Assembly (NCBI RefSeq): GCF_026745355.1
Contig: NC_079209.1
Span: 21,594,266 to 21,658,265 of the forward strand
DNA: 64,000 nucleotides
Direction of reading: 5' to 3'
Source of the DNA: Beta vulgaris subsp. vulgaris
Lineage: Eukaryota; Streptophyta; Magnoliopsida; Caryophyllales; Amaranthaceae
The notes under the pieces are model-generated. The model had not been told where the DNA came from and did not search any database. It saw only the letters and a list, made by a program, of their open reading frames with translations. A program made the translations under genes and the position numbers. Shown piece by piece: positions 22,631 through 34,894 of the stretch (within the stretch, counting starts at the first letter, position 1; every line of letters starts with the position of its first letter).

Positions 22631-23984
22631 TATGTTAAAAGTATTCCTTCCTTCTCTCAAATGTCCATTCACATTTGTCTCAAGGTCCAAAATTAGAAGA
22701 ATTTAGTATAATTTTATCTCAATAATCCTTATATATTGTACAAGATATACCTGAATTCATTTAATTTATTAGGTATATTATAAAAAAATTAATAATCAAG
22801 TGTGTGCATTCAAGACCCTAACAAGCAAAGATAATAACATATATCTATATACTCATAAATTCAAGACTATAGAGTCATTTTTTTCTTTAAATAAGTAAAT
22901 AATCATAAATTTAACCATTTATTTTCTATAGGTGATCTCATGCTTTAAAAAACATGTATATGGCTAATAATGAATTGATATTTACTTTTTTAAACATATA
23001 TGTAATTTTATATTCTTCTCTTACGAGTTAAATATTTCTATGACGATTTTAGGGAAAATAGAGAAAATTTGAATTTGTATAAAACAAAAAACTTCCCATG
23101 CAATTTGTATAAAATTCTGATTTTGTGAAGTACTTTTAGCCGTACTTATAGATAGATAACATTTTGGAGTTATATTTCTAAACTAATATGAATTTTTTCA
23201 ATTTTTAACTTCTAAATCATCACTTCTGATCTGTAGAACCATGGGTGTGGTTTCTAATATTACTGAGGCCGATCGTAATGCGTGGGTGCAGCCATAAATA
23301 CTCAATTAATTTTTCTCCAGGAAAATACACTTGCTAACGAAATAACATATACACATGAGTTATATTGATGACACCATGCACCTTTGGCATAATATCCATA
23401 TACTTTAATTCCACACCGAGGTCTTTTTTTGCAATTTTAATTAATAATTTAACACTAATTCAGTATATCAAAATCGAACATAAGTACTACAACTTAGAAA
23501 ATTCACGAGAACAAGTTCATTGGAACATAATAACAAAAACCTAACTTCTACGTTACTCATGTTGCTCTATTCATTTATTTAATATAAATTATGAAGTTTT
23601 TGTTTCTTTAAGCAAACTACATGTTTTACAATTATGAAAGTCACTGAGTTGGTGCTCGAAATCTTGACCTCAATTTTTGGAAGGAGTAGTCAATCTGAGA
23701 TATAAATAATGAAATATACTGTTTATGCATGTAATAAGTCAAACTTATTTTTTGAATAAATTGAATTTGAAAATGTCTTTTCACTTTAATTTTTGTTAAT
23801 TTACATTTAGTACATAAGATGAATTACAATATCACGACTTTTAGGTCATCAATATCTTACTAAATATTTAATTATTTACACAAGATTTTAAGGAACATAT
23901 GTAAAATATTAAAAAACTAAAATTTGAGGTGAAATATTAATTCAACTTTTTGATCTGATTTGAATACAAGTAACCATCACAACA
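22631..23984. other. AT-rich intergenic DNA, nothing recognised
   Basis: No ORF, transposon terminus or tandem array was seen on either strand. It is bounded by the tandem repeat on the left and LTR C on the right. Confidence 0.6.
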
Positions 23985-25724
23985 TGTAACACCCCCAAAT
24001 ATCTCTCTTTTTGAAGAATATATTTTAATATAAAACACTTGAGAAACTTGAGATTATTACCGCCACGTGTGATAACGTTAAAGGCTAAAACTACTAACTA
24101 CTAACTTAATAATGCAGCGGAATTAATAATAATAACTTCTCTTTATTGATAAACAAAAATTATTGTTTCTACTATAACAAAGGGAAATATAAAAATAATA
24201 ACTACTAAACTAAGCTATGTATTACTCCTCACTAGCTCCCCCATACGAAGTATGCATCAATCAACCTGTAAAATCTGCTCACCAAAAGGGTCATCACAGG
24301 GACAAAGCCATAAAACAAACAAAACAAAATGCGTTTCAGTAAAAATATTGAGTACATGTATATGCGGAAATTTAAATACTTTATTAAACATTCAAAAAAT
24401 ATTCATATAAACCTTCCTTGGATACTTGAAATAACTTGTATAATATAAAGTATATAACTTTAATAAAACTCATTTTCCTTGCCTAGGTTCCTTTCCTAAA
24501 GTGTGCACACCCCCCAAGTTTAGTATTCCTTAATGAGTCTACTACGAGGGGAACTACCTTGTCCACATGACTTATGCAAAAAGTACATGGGTAAATAATA
24601 TAATAGCTACCTTTCTTGTTAATAAATAACAAGCTGTGGCCTCTTTATAATTGTGATCATAAAGATCATATAACTAATCCTTCTGAAATAATCCTCCTTT
24701 AAAAAGAATAATAATTCTTATAAAATTAGCCATATAAAGGCATAAATTAATAATTTGTTAATATTTGAAAGCATACTAACAAGGATAGTTATAATACTAA
24801 GAATAATGATAATATTAATGTTGAAACTCTCATCATTGATAAAATATAATGACAATGTAGTAAATCACGCCTTAAAGAATTTAAAAAGGAAGACTGACTT
24901 TAGACTAAATACAAGTTCATAGTTACTTATTAGATTTTCAACTTATACATGCAAAAACTCATCAGGTGCACGACCAAACTCATATAAAACAAGAATATTA
25001 ATCCAAAACGATAACCTTAGAAACATGATATTAAGTTTGCAAACAATATTTTAAAGATCTACATATGCACGCACCTTGAATAATAATAACTATTAGGGAG
25101 AAGAGAAAAGGTAGGCTAAGAGGGAGAGAGAGTTCAAACTTGAGAAAAGAGATTTATTTCTCAAATTTGGTGTGAAGAATATGATGGGTAGAGACCCCTA
25201 TTTATACTAGTTGGAAAAGTAGAATCGGAAAAGGATTAGGAAACTAAAATATAGATTTTTGAGAAAAGATAATTAATTTTAGGTAGGATACACTATCTTT
25301 TATGATCATATAGTTAGAATAAAGGAATATTCCACAAGATAAATAGTCTAGATGCTTAACTAACCAAAAAATAAAATAATAAAAAAAAAATTAATCAATT
25401 TGGATATAACTCCCTGGCGTACACCTCACGGATTTAAAGATAATTTTTTTCTTTTCTTTTTTTTTCTTTTTTTTCGTAAATCTTTTGTAAATCCTTTTTG
25501 AATTTTTCTTTTTAAATATTTTTAATTTTATTAACCAATTACTTGGATTAGATTTGTGAACTTAGGCCCAATATATAATTTGGGCTAGAATTTATTTGAA
25601 AAATCCATAATTTAATATAAAAGCCTATTTAAAACCTTTATAATTAATAAAAAGCCTTTTTAGTATATAAAACCTTTGAAAAAATTATAACTAATAACTT
25701 ACTAAAAAAATACGAAGTATTACA
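23985..25724 (-). mobile_element. 3' LTR of the Ty3/gypsy element (LTR C)
   Basis: The plus strand starts TGTAACACCCCCAAATATC and ends TACGAAGTATTACA, 1740 bp. It adjoins the polypurine tract on its right. The last 0.6 kb matches LTR A, and GTGTGCACACCCCCC near 24509 is shared with LTRs D and E. The 5-mer before it is CAACA, but the partner flank is lost with the 5' LTR. Confidence 0.88.
25196..25210 (-). promoter_or_regulatory. TATA box of LTR C
   Basis: On the minus strand the sequence reads CTAGTATAAATAGGGGTC. The same element is conserved in LTR A near 11312-11325. Confidence 0.5.
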
Positions 25725-25728
25725 GACT

Positions 25729-25745
25729 ACCCCCCTTAAAAGAAG
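25729..25745 (-). other. Polypurine tract of the Ty3/gypsy element
   Basis: The minus strand reads CTTCTTTTAAGGGGGGTAGTC directly before the LTR start TGTAATAC. A G-rich purine run here is the plus-strand primer for reverse transcription. Confidence 0.75.
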
Positions 25746-25880
25746 TTTCGTCCTTGAAACTTAAAGCAAGCAATTGAAGAGATAAAGCAAGTCAGACATA
25801 TTTCCACCAACTTCCTATAAAAGTAAGTTGACTCACATAATAATTCGTAAAATAAGTCAAAATTAGGTAAAAGTAGGGTT

Positions 25881-28800
25881 CTAAGTCAAACGCGCGAAAC
25901 TCGTAACTCTACTACTAACCTTTGCAAACAACTCTGGATATTTCTTTCGCATCTCAGCCTCTGCTTCCCATGTTGCTTCTTCAGACTTCTGGTTAGACCA
26001 GAGCACCTTAACGATTTTAACGTCCTTATTCCGGGTACTTCTAACCTTACCGTCTAAAATCTTAATAGGACTTTCTTCGTAAGACAAGTTCTCATCAATT
26101 TGAACTGTTTCAGGTTGCAACACATGCGATTTATCTGGGATGTACCGTCTCAACTGAGATATATGGAACACATTATGAACACGGCTTAATTCAGTGGGTA
26201 GGGCTAGTCTATAGGCCACTTTTCCAACTCTATCTAGTATTTCATATAGGCCTATAAACTTAGGACTGAGCTTCCCTTTCTTTCCAAACCTCATCACACC
26301 CTTCATTGGTGATACTTTCAAAAGCACTTTTTCGCCCACTTCATATTCTTCTTCCCTATGCTTCAGATCAGCATAACTTTTCTGACGATCTTGGGCTGCC
26401 TTAATCTTTCCTTGGATTATCTTAACCTGTTGCAGTCTCTTCAATCAATTAGGCCCAAGTAAACTGTTTCACTTATATCGTTCCAACATAATGGGCTTCT
26501 ACATTTCCTACCATAAAAGCCTCGAATGGTGCCATGCCTATACTTGAATGATAACTGTTTGTTGTAGGAGAACTCTATCAAATCTAGATGATCTTCCCAT
26601 GAACCCTCATATTCCATGACATAAGCTCTTAACATATCTTCTAAGGTTTGTATGGTCCTTTCAGTCTGACCATCGGTGGCTGGGTTAAAAGCAATACTCA
26701 TCAATATCTTCGAACCAAAGGCTTGCTGCAGCTTCTGCCAGAAATTAGACAAAAATCTAGAATCTCAATCAGACACAATATCTTTCGGTACTCCATGCAG
26801 TCTCAATACATGCTTATGTAGGCCTTAGCTAGTTGTCCATCGACCATGTTGCCTTCATAGGTATGAACACTGAGACTTGGTCAACCTATCGATAATTACC
26901 CATATCGTATCATTCCCAAATTTACCCTTAGGTAAAGCAACAACGAAATCCATCGAAATAGAATCCCACTTCCATCCTGACACATCTAAAGGTTGGACTT
27001 TTTCTTGGGGTCTTTTATGTTCACTCTTCACCTTTTGACATGTTAAGCATTTGGAAACAAATTCAGCTATGTCCAACTTCATACGAGCCCCACCAGAAAT
27101 TCTTCTTTAAATCCTTATACAACTTATCACCCCTGGGTGCATCGAATATGGAGAATTAGTGGCCTTCTTCCATGATTTTCAATTTAAATCTTCACAAGCT
27201 TCGGGTATACACCACTTCCTTCCATTCTTAAACTTCCATCTTCATGAATTTCGAAGTCTCCAGCATGACCCTCCCTCACCTTTTCTTTTATCTTTTCCAT
27301 CTTTTCATCTTTTAATTGAGCTTCCCTAATTTGATCAAACATAGGGTTGAATGGTCAATGCACTAAACATTTTCTCTACTTCTCCATACTGCATAACTTC
27401 AAGATTCATCTTCTAAAAGTCTAAACACATTTGCTCTGCCACCACCATAGTGCTTAAGGTATGACTTGTCTTCCTACTTAAGGCATCTGCCACTACATTG
27501 GCTTTCCCTTCATGGTATTGGATATCCAAATTGTAGTCTTTTATACATTCTAACCATCTCCTTTTCCTCATATTCAAATCCTTTTGGGTGAAAATATATT
27601 TCAAACTCTTGTGATCTGTGTATATCTTACATGTCACCCCATACAAATAATGACGCCAAATCTTTAAGCAAAACTATTGCGGCCAACTCTAGGTCATGAG
27701 TAGGGTATTGATTCATATGGCTTCAGTTGCCTTTGCATAAGCAATGATCTTCTATTTTGCATTAACCACCCTAGACCATGTTTGATGCATCACTATATAC
27801 TTCATAAGTATCACTCCCATCAGGAAGGATAACACAGGGGGCTGAGGTTAGTCTTTCTTTGGATGGTGAAGGCTTTCTCACATTCTGGGCTCCAAATAAA
27901 CTTGGACTCTTCTTCATAAGGTTGGTCATGGTCGGGCTATTTTCGAGAAATCCTTAACAAAACGTCTGTAATAACCTGCCAGACCTAGAAAACTTCTTAT
28001 ATCAGTCACATTCTTTGGAGTAGGCCATCACTAACGGCTTCAATCTTTGCTGGATCAAACGCAACACCCCTTAGAAAACGTGCCTAGAAATGCCACTTTT
28101 TCCAACCAAAACTCACACTTCGAAAACTTGCATACAATTGCTTCTGTTGGAGGTTGACAAAATTATTCGGAGGTGTTTCTCATGCTCTTCTTTATTCTTA
28201 GAGTAAACCAATATATCATCTATAAATACTACCACAAATTGTGTCTAAGTATGGCTTGAAAAATTCGTATGCATGAGATCCATAAATACTGCTGGCGCAT
28301 TAGTCAATCCAAAAGGCATTACTGTAAACTCATAATGGCCATAACGTGTCCTAAAAGCGGTCTTAGCAATGTCCTTATCAGCAATTCTTAACTGATGATA
28401 CCTTGACCTTAAGTCAATCTTAGAGAAAATTCCAGCTCCTTTCAGTTGGTCAAACAAATCATCGATCCTTGGGAGAGGATACTTATTCTTAATGGTCACT
28501 TGGTTCAACTCACGGCAATCAATGCACAACCTTAGACTACCATCCTTCTTCTTTACAAACAAGACAGGTGCACCCCATGGGGATACACTAGGCCTTACGT
28601 AGCCCTTTTCTAATAACTCTTCTAATTGGGTTTTAAACTCATCCATTTCAGCTGGAGCCATGCGGTATGGTGCTTTAGATATTGGTCTGGTTCCAGGCAC
28701 TAAGTCTATGGTGAACTCCACTTCCCTTATTGGAGGCATTATAGGGATTTCTTCAGGAAAGACATCCTGAAATACATTAACTACAGTCATCTCTTCTTCT

Positions 28801-29342
28801 ACCTTCAATTTTTGTATACTACACAAATACAATGGATACCCCTTTCTTATACAGTTCTTGAGTTGCATAGCAGAAATCATTCTTGGACTGGGCTTCTGAC
28901 TGATTTTTCTATAGGTTACTTTGACTCCTTTTGGGCCTTTCAAGGTCACTTTTTGGGCTCTGCAGTCTATTTAGGCTTTGAATCTTCCCAACCAATCCAT
29001 TCCCATAACAAAATCTAGGTCATCTAATTCGAATTCAATAAAGTCTGAAGGAAATTCTACCCCTACAATAGTCACCAAAACATCTCTATATAGCTTAGAA
29101 ACGTTAATGACATCTCCAGAAGGTATGACTATATCCATGCTTATAAGTTCGGGTTTTTCCAACTTAAGTTTCTCCACTAAGGTTTTGGAAATAAAAGAGT
29201 GAGAAGCTCCTGAATCAAATAAAATCTTAACTGGAATAGAAGAGATGAAGAAAGTACCAGTCACTACGCCCGCAGTCATTTCAGCCTCACGATTACTCAT
29301 GACAAACACTCGACCTTGATTATTTGTCTTAGCCTGATTGTC
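25881..29342 (-). pseudogene. Ty3/gypsy pol: protease, RT, RNase H, integrase, chromodomain-like end
   Basis: Domains in order are: retropepsin with LFDSGASHSF and FVMGMDWLG (29309-28971), reverse transcriptase with [28 protein letters not shown] and [21 protein letters not shown] (28949-28245), then in another frame the FIDD catalytic box (near 28215). RNase H follows with [19 protein letters not shown] and [12 protein letters not shown] (27646-27413), integrase with CLTCQKVKSEH and MDFVVALPKG (27082-26855) and DGQTERTIQTLEDMLR (near 26670). The C-terminus (26444-25881) has VHNVFHISQLRRY and a chromodomain-like segment ending EEATWEAEAEMRKKYP. At least five frame breaks separate these parts, and the stretches 27083-27412 and 27647-28200 are badly decayed. 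Confidence 0.93.
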
Positions 29343-29347
29343 TCCTC

Positions 29348-32017
29348 TGTTAGTCTAGGACGAACACTTAAGCAACTACAAGAGGGGGATGAATTGTAGT
29401 TGGAGAGATTTTCAAACTTTTTGCGGAAATAAAAGAATGAATAAGTAAGAAGGAACTAATTGCACGAATAAAGAAAGAACTAGGAAAACGAGATTTTTAC
29501 AAGGAAAACTTCCTAGGCCCAATAGGAAGAAAAACCTTAACCACTAGGGATTTTGACTCAATTCTCTTTAATCACTTTTATGCCAAAAGACTCTCTTTTG
29601 TACAACCTAAACTTGGACCAACTCTGTTCCTCTAGGCACTAGTAGAATAAATGCTATTTGCTGCGGTGGTATTGCTGCGGTTTTATCCATACGCAGCAGT
29701 ATATCACGTACAAATAAACATAAAATATAAAATAAAGATATTTCTGCGGTTTATGCTTAAAACCGCAGCAATATGGTATTAACAGAAAAAATTTTGAAAA
29801 AAAAATTGACTATTTAACAAAACATATTGCTGCGATTTTTGTCAAGAACCGCAGCAATATACTAAAATATTATTAAAAAAATAATATTTTAATATATTGT
29901 TGCGGTTCTTACGAGGAACCGTAGCAATATCATTTAAAAAAAATATAAAACGCACGCTTCACGCCTCACTCATTAGGGTTTACCAAATTACCATAGCTTC
30001 ATCCGGGCCATCAGTACCTCACCCGCCTCTTTCTCTCGCCTCTCAAACTTCTCTCTCTCTCAACCTCTCTTCTCTCTCATCTCTCTCATCTCTCTTTTCT
30101 TTCTCAACTGTCACCGGTGTTCTGTACGTCCACCAGACTCCACTCCTCCTGAAAACCTTCGAACGGAGCGACAAGGCGTTTTGCCACCGCCTCGATCCAA
30201 ATTGTTCGTCGTGAGTTCACCACCTTCTTTCGTCTCTCTGTCTACCAGTCGAATCACTGAACACCAATTTCACCACCTTCGTTCGTCTCGACTCCACAGC
30301 ACCGCTCAACTCGCCACTCTACTCGTCGCTTGACTCCACCAATCGGCTACACCGCTCGACTCGGCGCTCGACTCCACCAATCGGCTACGCCACCCTTCAT
30401 CATCGTCGTGTGTCTCACTCAACGTCGTCTCTACCAATCGGCTTGAATTTATTAGTTTCTTTTTTGTAATTTTTTTCATCTCCAAGAACTGAGATCTAAA
30501 AGTGAATTTATTAGTTTCTTTTTTGTAATTTTTTCGCAACTTTTTATTTGTCTTTACAGTTCATTCTTAGTTCATTCTTTTGATTTTTTTTTTTGCTGTG
30601 TATATGATGAATTAATATGTTTTTTTGTTGTCTTTACAGTTTTAGAATGAAATTGGTGTAATTTTATATTTTGTTTATTATATTATATTTTTATGTTTTT
30701 GAATTTTGTATAATAATTTTTTGTCATTAGTATCAATCAATAGTGTTTTATTTTCTTTTAACTGTTTTGTCTTTCAAATTCGATGGTAAAATGAAAAAAA
30801 AAAAAAATTTACCTGTACAGACCCTATTGCTGCGGTTTTTTAAAAAAACCGCAGCAATATATCTATTTTTTATTATTAAATATAGCATATTGCTGCGGTT
30901 TTCTTCACAAACCGCAGCACTATGCTTTCTAAATCTGATAGAAAATAAATATATTGCTGCGGTTTGGCCTAAAAACCGCAGCAATATTTGCCGATATTGC
31001 TGCGGTTTAAAACCGCAGCAATATAATTAATACCTATTGCTGCCCTCTTAATTGCTGCGCGCCCAAATCCGCAGCAATAGGACACTTTTTAACCGCAGCA
31101 AGTAGCATTTATTCTACTAGTGAGGAACTTGTTCCCAGTCAGCCTGTTCCCCCCTGAACAGTTGACTTCTCCCTTGACTTCACTCGAAGTCTTCTCTCTT
31201 TCTCTCTTCTCTTTCTCTTTATCTCTTTTTCTCAAGAATGATTACAGATTGTGATTCTCTCAACCCAATCTATAATACATCAATGTCTAAGAAGAAGAAA
31301 AACCGAGCAAACTTTCACTAAGAATATTACATAAAAATTCTGAAAGTTATTCTAAGAGATCGTTACAAACATCTATTTGTAGAGACCTATTTACTTGATT
31401 TCTTCTCCACGAACTTCTCCATGTTCTTCTCCATGAACACATGTCCTCTTAGCCACTTCTCCATTTAGTCCGTTGTAATCTATCCGTTGGTAGTTTAGTT
31501 TGTTGGGCTTCCACGATCTTCTCCATGATCTCAGCCACTTCTCCATTATCACACGCCTTACATATAGTTAGGTTGTTGTGGTTCCTAAATTCTAGGAACT
31601 ACCTCAATGTTCACTTTGTTGGCGCTGTTGCTTAGGTTAATGTTTGGCGGCTCCATATTTCTGGGAAAAAATCAATGCGGCGCATACATTTCACTAAACA
31701 AGATATTATGGAATCTTCATATATTTCATTAGTTATCACCATAATATAAATCGGATAACACAAGTAAATAATAAATATTTTAAACTTGATTAAATACTTA
31801 ATCAAACCTTCATAAAATATTTACCATTTTATTTGTGAACCTTAAGAACATTTATTCGTATTAAAACTAGACAAATAAAATAAATAAAACAAAAACAAAC
31901 TAGAGAACTAGAACTAAGACATAAACAAGTTACTTCTAACAAGGAACCTAAAAACCGAATTAAACTAATAAAATGTAAACATTAATTATATGTCATTATC
32001 AAAATAGTGAAATAACA
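29348..32017 (-). mobile_element. Solo LTR in the gag-protease joint, interrupted by CACTA element 2
   Basis: The plus strand starts TGTTAGTCTAGG and ends GTGAAATAACA, giving TGTTA...TAACA inverted ends. The flanks are the perfect 5-bp duplication TCCTC (29343-29347 and 32018-32022). Without the CACTA element it is about 1181 bp. Removing it and one duplication rejoins gag and protease in one frame, which confirms the limits. It has no coding domain. Length and ends fit a Ty1/copia-type LTR, but the superfamily is inference. The strand given is also uncertain. Confidence 0.85.
29637..31122 (+). mobile_element. Non-autonomous CACTA element 2
   Basis: The ends are CACTAGTAGAATAAATGC and GCATTTATTCTACTAGTG, a perfect 18-bp inverted repeat, flanked by AGG on both sides (29634-29636 and 31123-31125). 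Subterminal repeats of ATTGCTGCGGTTTT in both orientations fill 29660-29935 and 30825-31105. The interior (29940-30560) is CT-rich and gene-like, with small internal duplications: a 59-bp offset repeat near 30444 and 30503, and a 41-bp one near 30327 and 30368. Length is 1486 bp and no transposase is present. It is the same family as CACTA element 1. Confidence 0.93.
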
Positions 32018-33074
32018 TCCTCCGTTCCCATTCTTAGGAGGAACACGATTATGGGTCACCGCTTGCTGTTGGAGGCCTTTGTTCCCATCACCTCCCTGAT
32101 TCTGGATCGGGTTAGGATTTGCTGATGTTGAGTCTTTCTGGAAGCACTCATATTCTCTATGGCCTAACTTGCTACAAATCCTACAAGTTACCAGATTTCC
32201 TTCACAGTGCTTCCCTAGGTGGTTTCTTGGACATCTTTTGCAGTAGTAGACTCTCTTTGACTTTTCATTTTCAGATTGACTAAGATTGTTGTTATTTCCA
32301 TTACTTTTATCATCCTTTCCTTTCTTAAATCCCCCATTAGTCTTATAACGCTTATCTCCACCTTGAAACCCATTACTAGACCCCTTCCTTTTAATAGCTC
32401 CAGGTTTCACTTCTAGCTCTCTTCCTTTGATCCCGAATAGATGGGCAGCTCTCCCAAACACTTCATCAAGGCTATTAAAGTTAGCCCCTCCCAATTTCCC
32501 TTGAATGGACAAGGTCAACCCTTGCTCAAATCGTTGAGCCTTCAAAACTTCAGTTGGAAACCTCATTAGCTCTATGAACTTAGAGTAGTATTCATTGACA
32601 GTCATGGTCCCCATCCTCAGGTTGGTAAACTCTATGCACTTCTTTTTCCTTAAGTGAGGTGGGTAAAATTTGATTCTTAAAGCTTCCTTAAATTGCTCCC
32701 CACCCAAAATCCTCTTGAGTCGCTAAAGACTCCTTCCTTTGGGACCACCATAAGTCAGCTTCCTCTCTTAGGTAATATGTAGCATTGTTGATTTTTAACT
32801 CATCATCACACCTAACAACAGTAAACAGTTTATCAAACTCCCTAATCTAGTTCTCAAGACTGGCTGGGTCCTCTTTTACATCATAGACAGGTGGATTCCT
32901 AGAGGCTACTTTCTTAAACACCTCGCCAGCTAGGTCAGGCTCTTGTTGACGGTTCAGTTGAGAAGTCATAGCCTTAGCCAAATTCTTGGTCAGAGTGGTC
33001 AACTCCTTAAGAGTTGCTTGAGTTTTGGATCTACTTCCGGGTTTACTGGCCATTTCTTCTTGGGTAAGAAACAA
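32018..33074 (-). pseudogene. Ty3/gypsy gag, broken
   Basis: The likely start is the second ATG (MASKPG, near 33053). An in-frame stop lies near 32848, after which the frame continues with WWSQRKES, and a frameshift lies near 32705. Then comes the conserved retrotransposon gag core (FYPPHLRKKKCIEF, LRMGTMTVNEYYSKFIEL) and a Lys/Asn-rich linker. The nucleocapsid end has one standard CCHC knuckle, CRICSKLGHREYEC, and an altered one before it (CKRCPRNHLGKHC). The frame would run straight into protease but for the solo LTR at 29348-32017. Gag forms the virus-like particle and packages element RNA. Confidence 0.9.
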
Positions 33075-33264
33075 ACTACTTATTAAGTTATCCTATTAAA
33101 TTTGTAATTCATACAACAATCATGATTCATAATATGATTGACAAATTGCACATAACATAAAAAGAACAAACTAGAATTTTATTTATTAATCCTTGAAAAG
33201 GAATGCTAACATTTATAAGGAGTAGTAGTCTAATTACAGAACTACTAATTATTAAAGCTACTAA

Positions 33265-33593
33265 GGCTATGTTCAGTTCACCTTATTTTTGCTTATTTCA
33301 GATCTAGTCAGATTAGATCAGATCAGAAAAAATAAGTTCAGATCAGATCAATTCAGATCATGCTTATATTTAAAAATCATTATATCTTTCATTACATATT
33401 AGTAAAAATTATAATAATTGAATATTGATAAAGTACTCATTGAGACGAATCAAACAAGACCCCACATGACTATATCTTTTCTTATATATATTGAGAAAAA
33501 TCTAAAAGATAAGATCTTGTAATCAGAAAAAATAAGTTCATATCAGATCAGATAAGTTCAGATCAGAAAATTTCAGGTGAACTAAACATAGCC
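33265..33593. mobile_element. Tourist-like MITE in the retrotransposon leader
   Basis: The ends are GGCTATGTTCAGTTCACCT and AGGTGAACTAAACATAGCC, an inverted repeat with one mismatch, flanked by TAA on both sides (33262-33264, 33594-33596). The inner sequence has several AGATCAGATCAGA motifs. The TWA target and length (329 bp) fit a PIF/Harbinger MITE. Confidence 0.9.
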
Positions 33594-33646
33594 TAAAAAC
33601 TGCTAATCTAACATTTTCCTAAAAAAAATAAAAATAAATTAATTTA

Positions 33647-34253
33647 CTAGTAAATAAAATCAAATGGGTCTTGATCTTTTGCTTCATCGTTGGATTGGTG
33701 TCTAAACCATTCTTCATCAGACATAGGGTGATATTCCGGAGATGATGAACGATTACCCTCTGTGCTTGGGAGGTTGCTTTGAATATTGGAGGGTTCAGGA
33801 CTAATAAAGGGTTCATGGTCAGGATGGCTTGGAGTTTGATATGCATTCATCATATCTTGTGCTTCTTGTTGCTCTTTCCATAATTTTGCGTATCGGAGGT
33901 CAAATGTGAAATAAGTACGTAGCTAGCCAGATTCCTTCTTGGTAATGATCCCTCATATTGGGCATCCCATCTAATAAATTTATCACATTGTAATACTTAT
34001 TGTATAGCCAGTGGTAAGGTTCAATGTAGGGTAAGTGTTCTAGAAGCAGAGCAATCGTTGGTCCATGATAACGGAACTTTTGGTATCCATGCTCTATTAA
34101 AAAGTTTGCATACTTCAGAATAGCACCCACATAATTAGTCACATTTTGTGCATCTCTTTTTACTAGAATACATATGAAAAATGGATTATGACTTGCCATG
34201 ATAAATATGTGGTAAAAAAATACAAATAGTAAGTACCATACGTATATTGTCAT
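33647..34253 (-). pseudogene. Extra ORF between primer site and gag, one frameshift, family unknown
   Basis: Two overlapping open frames join with a single-base shift near 33908. The upper part (34253-33900) contains VTNYVGAILKYANFLIEHG and HLPYIEPYHWLYNKYYNV. The lower part ends at 33647 with an acidic tail (MSDEEWFRHQSNDEAKD). The first 25 residues are hydrophobic; a second ATG (MASHNPFF) may be the true start. It lies on the retrotransposon's sense strand, after the primer site and before gag. I do not recognise the domain. It could be an accessory ORF of this lineage or a captured host fragment. Confidence 0.45.
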
Positions 34254-34770
34254 AAAGACAACTAAATCTCCTCCTTATGAAAATTAATAATATTTTCATA
34301 TTTTGCTAGACAGAATGTCATACAATTATTCATAAGAACAATAATCTGATTGTAAATAAGGGAACAAAGAAAAAATTTCAAACTATTTGTATTTTCGAAA
34401 AAAAAATTAAGTATATATAAATATATGTATATATATAATAAGTTTTTATTTCGAATAATAGGTTTTTCGTGTATGGAAAAATTAATCGAGGGAGTTCCCA
34501 GGAAAAGAGGTGCGGCAAAGCGGCCAACTTAAGTACCAAGCTTTCCTTAGCCAGAACTTTCCTCAAAAAAATAAACCCACTGGCCACACACTTATTCCTT
34601 TCTTCAAAATATATAAATTAGAAAATATTTATACTTGAAAATATAACTTTTTAAGCAGGATAGAAAAAAAAATATGCAAATAAAATGCAAAAAATTTATG
34701 CACTAAAATGCGAAACTCTAACTTATATGCCCTTTCTAAATCTACCCAAACTCTCATTAATAAACCTAAA

Positions 34771-34784
34771 GGCTCTTGATACCA
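34771..34784 (-). other. Primer binding site of the Ty3/gypsy element
   Basis: The minus strand reads TGGTATCAAGAGCC, one inserted A away from the usual initiator-Met-tRNA site TGGTATCAGAGCC. The sequence on its 5' side (AAAG) is normally preceded by the LTR end, but no LTR follows here. Confidence 0.8.
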
Positions 34785-34825
34785 CTTTAATACTTTATGA
34801 ATAATTTTTGTCCTGAAATAATATG

Positions 34826-34894
34826 TACTTGGAAATCTTAAATGATATTCAGGCCAAAAATTGATACTATAATATCATTTAAGATTTCCAAGTA
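34826..34894. repeat. Perfect 23-bp inverted repeat (hairpin) next to the primer site
   Basis: The arms at 34826-34848 and 34872-34894 are exact reverse complements (TACTTGGAAATCTTAAATG...), separated by 23 bp. A third partial copy lies at 34990-35007. TAATACTTTATGAAT occurs at about 34787 and 34929. The cluster occupies the place where the 5' LTR should be. Confidence 0.85.

Larger units (their letters stand above)
23985..34784 (-). mobile_element. Ty3/gypsy chromovirus-like retrotransposon, decayed, lacking a 5' LTR
   Basis: Read on the minus strand the order is primer binding site (34784-34771), an extra ORF (34253-33647), gag (33053 to about 32018), protease-RT-RNase H-integrase (about 29342-25881), polypurine tract (25745-25729) and 3' LTR (25724-23985). 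The domain order and a C-terminal chromodomain-like segment point to a chromovirus, probably the Tekay/Del group. Nested insertions are a solo LTR plus CACTA element (29348-32017) and a Tourist-like MITE (33265-33593). No LTR adjoins the primer site, so the 5' LTR was lost. Many frameshifts and stops make it inactive. Confidence 0.9.

Noticed and set aside
30743..31030. Open frames on both strands over the right end of CACTA element 2
   Set aside because: They translate the subterminal GCTGCGGTT repeats and have no independent coding signal.
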